DNA from: Verrucomicrobiia bacterium
GTDB lineage: Bacteria > Verrucomicrobiota > Verrucomicrobiia > Limisphaerales > UBA9464
DNA: 64,000 nucleotides
Assembly: GCA_019634635.1 (NCBI GenBank)
Contig: JAHCBB010000004.1
Coordinates: forward strand, 62,001-126,000
Direction of reading: 5' to 3'
Positions 49,089-56,133 of this stretch are shown one piece after another. Made by a program: the position numbers and the translations under genes. A model generated the notes under the pieces. It was given only the letters and a program-made list of their open reading frames with translations. It did no database searches and was not told the origin of the DNA. Every line of letters starts with the position of its first letter. The first letter of the stretch is position 1.

Positions 49089-49410
49089 GCATCATTGGGG
49101 ACAGGGTCCCCGCGAACCGCGCCCCCAGGTATCCGCCGATGATGGCCGTCCCGGCGATCCACAGGGCGATCCGCCAGTCCACATTCCCGTTGCGATGATG
49201 TTCGCCGACGCCGACGAGCGCTGTCGGAATGATCACCGCGAGCGAGGTGCCAATCGCGGTCTTGATGGGGATGCCGGCGATCAGGTTCATGGCGGGAATC
49301 ATGATGATGCCGCCGCCCACCCCGAGCAGTCCCGAGGTCAGGCCTCCGAAGAGGCCGATCAACAACAGGGGCAGGGCCGCCGCCAGTGTCGCCGGAAGTC
49401 CGTTGAGCAT
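49027..49410 (-). CDS. TauE/SafE-family membrane permease, half-length
   Basis: A 127-residue protein holding one of the two repeats of the TauE/SafE sulfite-exporter family. Evidence is LLLIGLFGGLTSGLLGVGGG, IIMIPAMNLIAGIPIKTAIG and TSLAVIIPTALVGVG, then GNVDWRIALWIAGTAIIGGY and LGARFAGTLSPMMLKRAFGV. About four helices are present; full-length members have seven or eight, although half-size versions that may dimerise exist. ATG 49410 was chosen. Its 3' end overlaps the pxpA 3' end by about 60 bases on the other strand. Confidence 0.82.
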   Translation of the reverse strand: MLNGLPATLAAALPLLLIGLFGGLTSGLLGVGGGIIMIPAMNLIAGIPIKTAIGTSLAVIIPTALVGVGEHHRNGNVDWRIALWIAGTAIIGGYLGARFAGTLSPMMLKRAFGVLMVVVGFRMVLGR

Positions 49411-49681
49411 CGCGCGAACGTGCCGGGGATCGCCCGGATTGGCGAGCTTCAGGCGCGCCGTGCGTCGCCACACCCGGATGCGGCCCCGGCGCGGACGGGG
49501 GGCGCATCGGGGGACGCAGCGTGGGATCGGGACTGCGGGCATCGTTCAGGCCGGGTCTGCCTGCGGTTGCCGCACGGACCCCTGTTGCCCGAAAGGTCGG
49601 ACACGTGCGCCGAGACCCAATGTCCGGTTCGCCGTTGACGGCGTAACTCTGAGCGGCATTCAATTCGCCCCAGCAACATTG

Positions 49682-51217
49682 ATGAAGCCGTTCCTGACCC
49701 TCGTCGCACTCGCCCTCGGCCTCGCTGGTCTCGCATTGGGCGCCCGAGCCGCCGACCGGAAGCCCAATGTCCTGGTAATTTGGGGGGACGACATCGGGCA
49801 GTTCAACATCAGTGCCTACAACCGGGGCATGATGGGATACCGGACGCCGAATATTGACCGGATCGCCAGCGAAGGCGCGTTGTTCACGGACTGGTACGGG
49901 CAGCAGAGCTGCACTGCCGGGCGCGCGGCCTTCATCACCGGACAGTCGCCGATCCGGACCGGGCTGACCAAGGTGGGCCTGCCCGGTGCGCCGGAAGGCA
50001 TGAAGAAGGAGGATCCCACGATCGCCACGCTGCTCCGGGCCCAGGGATACATGACCGGGCAGTTTGGCAAGAATCACCTTGGCGATACCGACGACACCCT
50101 GCCAACCGCACACGGATTCGATGAGTTCTTCGGCAACCTGTATCACCTGAACGCCGAAGAGGAGCCGGAGAATCCCGACTACCCCAGGGGCGCGGAATTC
50201 AAGAAGAAGTTTGGACCGCGCGGAGTCATCCACAGCTTTGCCGATGGCCGGATCACCGACACCGGCCCGCTGACCCGCAAGCGCATGGAAACCATTGACG
50301 AGGAAGTCAATGCGAGGGCGTTGGATTTCATGGAGCGCGCGAAGCAGGCGGACAAGCCCTTCTTCCTTTGGTGGAACTCCACCCGCATGCACATCTTCAC
50401 GCACTTGAAGCAGGAATCCGACGGCAAGTCCGGACTGGGCGTGTACGCCGACGGGATGGTGGAGCATGACGGTCATGTCGGCCTGCTGCTGGACAAGCTC
50501 AAGGAGCTTGGCCTCGAGGCGAACACCCTCGTCATGTATTCCTCGGACAACGGTGCGGAGACGTTCACCTGGCCCGATGGGGGCACCACCATGTTCCGGG
50601 GTGAAAAAAACACCCAGTGGGAGGGGGGATACCGGGTGCCCACGCTCATCCGCTGGCCAGGCGTCATCCGGCCCGGGACGGTGATCAATGACGTTGCGGC
50701 ACACGAGGACATGCTGCCGACGTTCCTGGCGGCCGCGGGTGATGCCACCGTGGTGGAGGATCTCAGGAAGGGGCGGACGATCGGAGGGCGGTCGTACAAG
50801 GTGCACCTCGATGGTTACGACCTGGGGCCGGCGCTCAAGGGCCAGGCGGACTGGCCTCGCAAGGAGTTCATTTACTGGACCGACGACGGCAGCGTCGCCG
50901 CCCTCCGTTACGGCAACTGGAAGGTGACGTTCCTGCGACAGGAAGCGCAGGGGATGAATGTCTGGCAGATGCCCTTCACTCCGTTGCGCGCACCGGCGCT
51001 CACGAATCTTCGGATGGATCCGTTTGAACGGGCCCAGGAGGAAAATGCCATGGGCTTCCAGCGCTGGTACCTGGAGCATATGTTCGCGATCGCCCCGGCC
51101 GGGGCCTATGTCGGTCAGTGGCTTCAGAGCTTCAGGGAGTTCCCGCCGCGTCAAAAGCCAGGCTCGTTCAACCTCGATCGGGTCATGGAGGCCGTGACCG
51201 CCGGGTCCAGGCAGTAG
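49682..51217 (+). CDS. Secreted arylsulfatase (family S1)
   Basis: A 511-residue sulfatase with a signal peptide (MKPFLTLVALALGLAGLALG). The metal-binding DD is in WGDDIGQ and the formylglycine cysteine is C77 in QSCTAGRAAF. The usual motif is C-x-P-x-R; here Ala stands in place of Pro, a variant known in anaerobic and marine sulfatases. KNHLGD, SSDNGAE (Asp/Asn metal site) and GYRVPTLIRWPG follow as expected. It should remove sulfate esters from polysaccharide or aryl substrates after maturation by a sulfatase-modifying enzyme, not in this window. Confidence 0.93.
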   Translation: MKPFLTLVALALGLAGLALGARAADRKPNVLVIWGDDIGQFNISAYNRGMMGYRTPNIDRIASEGALFTDWYGQQSCTAGRAAFITGQSPIRTGLTKVGLPGAPEGMKKEDPTIATLLRAQGYMTGQFGKNHLGDTDDTLPTAHGFDEFFGNLYHLNAEEEPENPDYPRGAEFKKKFGPRGVIHSFADGRITDTGPLTRKRMETIDEEVNARALDFMERAKQADKPFFLWWNSTRMHIFTHLKQESDGKSGLGVYADGMVEHDGHVGLLLDKLKELGLEANTLVMYSSDNGAETFTWPDGGTTMFRGEKNTQWEGGYRVPTLIRWPGVIRPGTVINDVAAHEDMLPTFLAAAGDATVVEDLRKGRTIGGRSYKVHLDGYDLGPALKGQADWPRKEFIYWTDDGSVAALRYGNWKVTFLRQEAQGMNVWQMPFTPLRAPALTNLRMDPFERAQEENAMGFQRWYLEHMFAIAPAGAYVGQWLQSFREFPPRQKPGSFNLDRVMEAVTAGSRQ

Positions 51218-51552
51218 GCCCCCAGTACGTCACGCTGCGTCAACTTCCCACGGGGAACGTCCGCCCCGCCGGTCGCGGGGCGCGTAACGGGCCAGGGCGG
51301 CGTGACCCCGGGCCGGGTGGCTGAATTTGGCGACGGACCCGTGTGGTTCGCCGCGTTCACGTCTCCACCGTCCCGGCGGCGGCATCGGGTTCCTGAATGG
51401 ACGGCGCGCCGGCCGCGTGTGACGCCGGCGCCACCAGCCGCCTCAAGTGCCGTACCAATCCCGCATCGAACCGGCGCTGCGCGTCACGGCGGGTCCGGAG
51501 TGAAATCGCGCTTTTGGTGGAGGGCGACTTCACCCTACCTTCCGGCGCTTCT
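51218..51552. other. Intergenic region after the sulfatase, no gene seen
   Basis: Contains one tight hairpin, CGCCCCGC-CGGTC-GCGGGGCG (51262-51282), possibly a terminator for the sulfatase gene although no T tract follows. The remainder is non-coding as far as can be seen. It ends at the presumed start of the signal-peptidase gene, which may really begin somewhat earlier. Confidence 0.4.
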
Positions 51553-52095
51553 GTGGAGACCTTGATTCCTTCCGAGGTGAGACCTCCGGCCCCGTGGTGG
51601 CAGGTGATTGCAGTCGGACGAAACCCGCGTCTGACGCTGATCCGTCTGGTGGTGCTGGTGGCGCTGACCCTGTGGACGTTCCGGTACGGGCTCGTGCCGG
51701 TGCGGGTGAGCGGGATCAGCATGGTGCCCGCGTTCCGCGATGGCGAACGCCGATGGATCAGTCCGGCGCTGACCCGCGTCCAGGGGCTTCAGCGTGGGGA
51801 CGTGGTGGCCATCCAGACGAGCGGGCGGCACACGCTGTACCTGAAGCGGATTCTGGGACTTCCCGGGGAACGGGTGCGAATCGAGCGCGGCGTCGTGCGG
51901 ATCAACGGTGAGCCGCTGTCGGAACCGTACCTTGCGCCCGGTCCCGCTGCGTGGACCTGGCCGACCAATGGAACGGATCGCGTGATCGGGCCGTCGGAAT
52001 TCTTCGTCGTTGGGGACAACCGGAGCATGGCACAGGACGCCCACTACTTTGGCCTGGCGGACCGGAACCGGATTCTTGGGAAGGTGGTGCGATGA
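51553..52095 (+). CDS. lepB: Signal peptidase I
   Basis: A 180-residue leader peptidase, the membrane serine protease that removes signal peptides. One helix (LVVLVALTLWTFRYGLV) is followed by the catalytic serine S56 in VSGISMVPAF and the general-base lysine K98 in LYLKRILGLPGE. The substrate pocket box with FFVVGDNRSMAQDAHYFG completes the family signature. GTG 51553 was chosen as start; the frame is open from 51397 but that N-terminus is not conserved. Its stop overlaps the next ATG (ATGA). Confidence 0.88.
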   Translation: METLIPSEVRPPAPWWQVIAVGRNPRLTLIRLVVLVALTLWTFRYGLVPVRVSGISMVPAFRDGERRWISPALTRVQGLQRGDVVAIQTSGRHTLYLKRILGLPGERVRIERGVVRINGEPLSEPYLAPGPAAWTWPTNGTDRVIGPSEFFVVGDNRSMAQDAHYFGLADRNRILGKVVR

Positions 52096-52601
52096 GGCGC
52101 TGGGGGCTGGCTGCCGTGCTGGTGCTGTTCCTTGCCGGATGGCATTGGCGGGAGCGTCTCTTCCCCGGCGAGGTGGTCCGCGTGCGCCGTGTCCTGGATG
52201 CCGTGGCGGCCGATGTGTCTTTTGAGCCGTCGGAGCAGGGCATCGCGGCCGGCCGGCGCATTTCCCGGCTGGTGGATCACTTCTCGGCCGAGGCCCACAT
52301 CGAGGTCGAAATTCTCGGGGTGGGAACCTTCAACCTCAACGGTCGGGGCGAGATCCAGCAGGCCATGTGGGTGGCCCGTCGCGAGGCGCGACGACTGGAG
52401 GTCCGGTTTCTGGACATCGTCGTGGAACTCGGTCCTGATGGACGCACCTCGGTGGCGCATCTCACCGCGACCGCGGAAATCACCGGCAACCGCCGACGTC
52501 AGGAGGGGTTCGAGGCCATGGAATTCCGGTTCTTCCTGGAGCAGGTGGACGGCGCCTGGAAAGTGCGGCAGGTGGAGACCATCCAGACCCTGAAGCAATA
52601 G
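52092..52601 (+). CDS. Hypothetical protein, single-helix anchor with an NTF2-like domain
   Basis: A 169-residue protein with an N-terminal hydrophobic stretch (WGLAAVLVLFLAGWHW). The rest reads as an alpha+beta domain (FSAEAHIEVEILGVGTFNLN, GRGEIQQAM, VRFLDIVVELGPDGRTSVAH, then MEFRFFLEQVDGAWKVRQVE), similar to NTF2/SnoaL-like folds. It is translationally coupled to lepB through ATGA, so the two are made together; a role in the envelope is plausible but not shown. Not recognised by name. Confidence 0.72.
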   Translation: MRRWGLAAVLVLFLAGWHWRERLFPGEVVRVRRVLDAVAADVSFEPSEQGIAAGRRISRLVDHFSAEAHIEVEILGVGTFNLNGRGEIQQAMWVARREARRLEVRFLDIVVELGPDGRTSVAHLTATAEITGNRRRQEGFEAMEFRFFLEQVDGAWKVRQVETIQTLKQ

Positions 52602-52711
52602 CCCTGAAGCAGCCGGAGCCCGGGAGAGGTGGAGGAGGCGGGTGGGAACGTTGGGACGATGACAACGGCGGTCCTCAGCCTCCTCCCGTTCCCCATCCGC
52701 CTATGGTGCAC

Positions 52712-53977
52712 TCAGGGGGCGGCGGGTGATGGCTGGGGCAGTGTGACCCGACCCACGAGCCGCCCCCAGGAGATCAGACCGGCAATCAGGGTGATCCCGG
52801 CACAGAACACGTAGGGCCAGGCCGGATGGCGATCGAGGAGCAGTCCGGCCAGCAGGGGACCGAGGATCCGCGCGAGGCTGCCCGCGCTTTGCACCACTCC
52901 CAGGGTGCCGCCCCGTTCGTTCTCCGGAGACAGGTTGGAAACCAGACCGAAAAGAGGCGGTCGGGTCAGTCCCGAGCCGACCGCGATCAGCGCCACCAGC
53001 AGCAGCAGGGCCCACCAACCGGCGCCGTTCGCGGAGAACAAGGTCGCCAGCGAAAGCGTCCCCTGCCCCCGCACCCACGGCAGGGGGGCGAGGCCGACGG
53101 CAAAGACCACGAGGCTCAACGCAATCAGCCGGGGTTCCCCAAGGCGTTTGACCAGGCGGCCGATCGGGCCCGCCTGTACCACAGCGCCGATCAGCCCGGC
53201 GAAGCAGAACAGGATGGCGTTGGTGTTGTGGGACGCGTGCTCGCTGAGCTGAAAATTTCGGGCCACCAGGATGCCCAGTGTGGTCTCAAAGCAGGTGAAG
53301 CCGAACGTGGCAAGGAAGAAGATCATGACCAGAAATCCCACCCAGGGGAGTTCCAGGACGTGGCGGACCTGGGCAAGGCGGGGGCGGCGGGGTCCGGACG
53401 GGCCGCCGGGTTGCCGGCTTTCCGGGAGGCGGGCCCAGGCGAGCAGGCAGTTGACGCCGCAGATCGCGGAGGCCGCCAGCCCGGGCCCCGGTTTGCCAAG
53501 AGTGTTCAACGCCAGCACCGCGAGGGCCGGTCCGAGGATGAATCCAAGCCCGAACGCCATGCCGATCAATCCCATCCGTCGCGACCGATCGGCCGGAGGG
53601 GTGATATCCGCAATGTACGCCTGCGCAACCGTCAGGTTGGCGCCAAAGATCCCCGCCAGCATCCGCGACCCGAACAGGCCCCAAAGGGCCGCTGCGCCGG
53701 CGCCGGTGGAAGCCCAGGCGAAGAGCGCATAGCTCAGCGTGGAGCCGAGGGTGCTGATCACGATGACGGGACGGCGTCCGACGCGGTCCGACCATGCCCC
53801 CCACACCGGCGAAAAAAGGAACTGCATTGCCGAGTAGCTGGCCATCAGGGCGCCGATGGTGAGACCGGAGGCACCGAAGCTTTCGCCGTAGGTCGGCAGC
53901 AACGGAAGCACGATGCCGAACCCGATCAGGTCCACAAAGACCGTCAGGAACAGGATGCCAAGCGGGCGGTTCGCCAT
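52712..53977 (-). CDS. MFS transporter, TetA/TCR type
   Basis: A 421-residue exporter with about twelve helices. The first helix MANRPLGILFLTVFVDLIGF and the A-motif GAWSDRVGRRPVIVISTLGS in loop 2-3 match drug:proton antiporters of the TetA type. A second-half loop is GRLVKRLGEPRLIALSLV. ATG 53977 was chosen because it matches the family start; an ATG at 54040 immediately follows the ridA stop and would add 21 basic residues. It is likely in an operon with ridA and the DUF1275 gene. Substrate is unknown. Confidence 0.9.
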   Translation of the reverse strand: MANRPLGILFLTVFVDLIGFGIVLPLLPTYGESFGASGLTIGALMASYSAMQFLFSPVWGAWSDRVGRRPVIVISTLGSTLSYALFAWASTGAGAAALWGLFGSRMLAGIFGANLTVAQAYIADITPPADRSRRMGLIGMAFGLGFILGPALAVLALNTLGKPGPGLAASAICGVNCLLAWARLPESRQPGGPSGPRRPRLAQVRHVLELPWVGFLVMIFFLATFGFTCFETTLGILVARNFQLSEHASHNTNAILFCFAGLIGAVVQAGPIGRLVKRLGEPRLIALSLVVFAVGLAPLPWVRGQGTLSLATLFSANGAGWWALLLLVALIAVGSGLTRPPLFGLVSNLSPENERGGTLGVVQSAGSLARILGPLLAGLLLDRHPAWPYVFCAGITLIAGLISWGRLVGRVTLPQPSPAAP

Positions 53978-54040
53978 GCGCGTTGGAACCGGGGGGGGCT
54001 GCCGATCGCGGCGACCGAAGTGCGGTGGTCGCGACGGCAT

Positions 54041-54430
54041 TCAGGCGTCGGCGCCTGCCGTGACTTCGATCTCCACCGCAGCGCCCCGGGGCAGGGCCGC
54101 GACCTGCACCGTCGAGCGGGCGGGATGGGGGGCGGGAAAGTACGCGGCGTACACCTCGTTCATGCCCTGGAACTCGGCCAGGTTGGTCATGAACACCGTC
54201 GTCTTCACCACCTGCGCAAATCCCAGCCCCTGACTGTCGAGGATCCGCTTCACGTTTTCGAGGACGAGCCGCGTCTGGTCCCGGATGTCGCCCGTGATCG
54301 GACCGCCTGGATGTGCCGGGTCTATGGGCACCTGGCCGGAGCAGAAGAGCAGGTTGCCGAGGCGTATGGCGTGGGTGTAGGGCCCAAGTGCTGGAGCGGC
54401 GCCGGAGGGATGAACGGGAATCTTGGCCAC
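54041..54430 (-). CDS. ridA: RidA family protein (enamine/imine deaminase)
   Basis: A 129-residue member of the RidA/YjgF/UK114 family; RidA hydrolyses reactive enamines such as 2-aminoacrylate. The start GTG 54430 gives VAKIPVHPSGAAPALGPYTH, the classic N-terminus; longer in-frame starts are non-homologous. Further motifs are NLLFCSGQVPIDPAHPGG, NVKRILDSQGLGFAQVVKTT and VFMTNLAEFQGMNEVY. The essential arginine is in ARSTVQVAALPRGAAVEIE. It lies between the DUF1275 gene and the MFS gene on the same strand. Confidence 0.94.
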   Translation of the reverse strand: MAKIPVHPSGAAPALGPYTHAIRLGNLLFCSGQVPIDPAHPGGPITGDIRDQTRLVLENVKRILDSQGLGFAQVVKTTVFMTNLAEFQGMNEVYAAYFPAPHPARSTVQVAALPRGAAVEIEVTAGADA

Positions 54431-54470
54431 GTGCGGTACAGCGTAGTTTTGAAGGACAACAGGGCGGCGA

Positions 54471-55145
54471 TCATGCCTCGCCGGACGGATTCGGGCCATG
54501 ACTTTCAGGGCGACGGCGGCTGGTGGCGCACGCCGCCACCACCAGGCAGCCGATGGGAATTGCCAACGCCGCAGGCCCTGCCGCGCGGAAGGCCCAGCCC
54601 GCGCCGACAGCCCCGGAAAAATAGGCGAGCCAGGCGAGTCCGTGGAGCCTTGGAGGGCTCCCGACACTGCCGCCGCCGGTCCGGCCGGAGACCAATCCGT
54701 GTGCAAAGGACTCCAGCACGCCGGTCACGTAGGTGGGTGGCCCAACCTTGCGCGACAACACGGCGGCGCTCTGGATGCCCATGGCGGCGGCGACGCCGGT
54801 GATGATCGTGTTGCCAATCGCGGCGGTGGGCTCCGGTCCCGCTCGAAGCCAGAGGACGAGCATGCCGGAGAGGATTGTGGCTTCAAGGAACAGGGTGAAG
54901 GAGGGCGGGAGCCCGGGTCGCCCGGCCAGCCACCAGCCCAGCACGGCCCCGGACACAAAGCCGGCCAACGAAAGCGCCGCGCTCCATCCCGCCGCCAGAT
55001 CTCCACGCGCGACCGCCACGGCCAGGAGGATGGTATTCCCGGTCTGTGCCGCAGTCAGGACCCGGAATCCCATGATGACGATGGCGTCCACGGCGCCACC
55101 GGCGACCGCGGGCAGGAATTGTCCCTGTGGCAACCGGGCCATCAT
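54471..55145 (-). CDS. DUF1275 (YoaK-like) membrane protein
   Basis: A 224-residue membrane protein of the DUF1275 family, whose function is unknown. Its signature is VDAIVIMGFRVLTAAQTGNT with ILLAVAVARGD at the start, then AAMGIQSAAVLSRKVGPPTY and VTGVLESF, diagnostic of YoaK. Six helices are apparent. ATG 55145 was chosen because upstream residues are unlike the family, although the frame stays open to 55430. The arginine-rich tail is cytoplasmic. It is 41 bases from ridA. Confidence 0.87.
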   Translation of the reverse strand: MMARLPQGQFLPAVAGGAVDAIVIMGFRVLTAAQTGNTILLAVAVARGDLAAGWSAALSLAGFVSGAVLGWWLAGRPGLPPSFTLFLEATILSGMLVLWLRAGPEPTAAIGNTIITGVAAAMGIQSAAVLSRKVGPPTYVTGVLESFAHGLVSGRTGGGSVGSPPRLHGLAWLAYFSGAVGAGWAFRAAGPAALAIPIGCLVVAACATSRRRPESHGPNPSGEA

Positions 55146-55369
55146 CCGCTCCGAGGAGAAGGGCTTGACCGGCGTTCCGCGAGCCAATTCCCGGGAGTCG
55201 TGCCCATTGTTGGCAGCTGAATGCGGGAGGGCAGTGCCGATGCCACCCCGCAGGAACCAGCCACGGACAGACGGCCGTACGACGGAGAGTCGTCGGTATG
55301 ATGGCGAAACAACCGGGGGGGGCGATCGTCCGGTTTTGCATTGCGCGCCGAACAGGATAGCCTCCGCCG

Positions 55370-55903
55370 ATGGGCAATGCGGCATGGGAAACTGAATTGC
55401 GGGCGGTTTACGACCGGGGCGTGGAGGCATGGAAGATGGGGCGGCGCAGTCCGGGATCCATGGTCACCGCGTCCGACGCCGCGTTTCTGTCGGAAATCGG
55501 TTGCTCGCCCCAGGAGTTGTTTGATTTCGTGGACGACTCATTGACGTATGGTGAACCGGATTTTGACACGGTGCTGGCCATCCAGTCGCTGCGCCGGGAC
55601 CATTTGCTCGGGGTGACCGGGGGGGCGGCGGTCTCCCGGGTGACCTCCATGGAATCCCTGCCGTCAAAGTCGGCGACCTTGGGGGGTATCGCGTGGCTGC
55701 CCAGGATTATTGCCAAGGCGCGGCTGAAGCTGCGTGGGGAACTGCCGGCAGACCTGATGTTTGGTTGTGGTGGGGACCGGGAATTTGTTCGGAGCATGGG
55801 GATGTCCCTGCCCCAGTTCCTGAAGCTCGTCCGGGACCTTGACCCCGACGAAACGGCGATCCTTCAGGCGGTCCAGGAGACCCGCGGAGCGGCATCGCGT
55901 TGA
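55370..55903 (+). CDS. DUF5069 domain-containing protein
   Basis: A 177-residue soluble protein of the DUF5069 family, frequent in Verrucomicrobiota. Core residues are GGIAWLPRIIAKARLKLRGE and LPADLMFGCGGDREFVRSMG, with the Cys-Gly-Gly-Asp strongly conserved. A helical N-terminal half precedes it. There is no signal peptide and no known activity. ATG 55370 fits; the gene is divergent from the DUF1275 gene and may share its regulatory stretch. Confidence 0.85.
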   Translation: MGNAAWETELRAVYDRGVEAWKMGRRSPGSMVTASDAAFLSEIGCSPQELFDFVDDSLTYGEPDFDTVLAIQSLRRDHLLGVTGGAAVSRVTSMESLPSKSATLGGIAWLPRIIAKARLKLRGELPADLMFGCGGDREFVRSMGMSLPQFLKLVRDLDPDETAILQAVQETRGAASR

Positions 55904-56133
55904 CCGGATTGCCGCCGCGTTCCGAGGTCACCCTTGGGCCGTCGTTCGGGAGTCGTCCCGGCTCGTTCGTGGGCATGACGGCAGCGGCTTGTCAAAACGA
56001 CGCGGGCGCGAGCGCCGAGACCGAACCAACGGCGATTCCGGGATGAGGATGTCTGTGGACGGTTGCATCCGGCAGGGCAGGCGAAATTCCTGCGGGGACC
56101 CGCGACGCCAGCGGCCATCGGTGGCGAGCCGTG

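Noticed and set aside
48785..51154. A 789-codon minus-strand frame opposite the sulfatase gene
   Set aside because: It overlaps the whole sulfatase, TauE and pxpA ends and has no family features.
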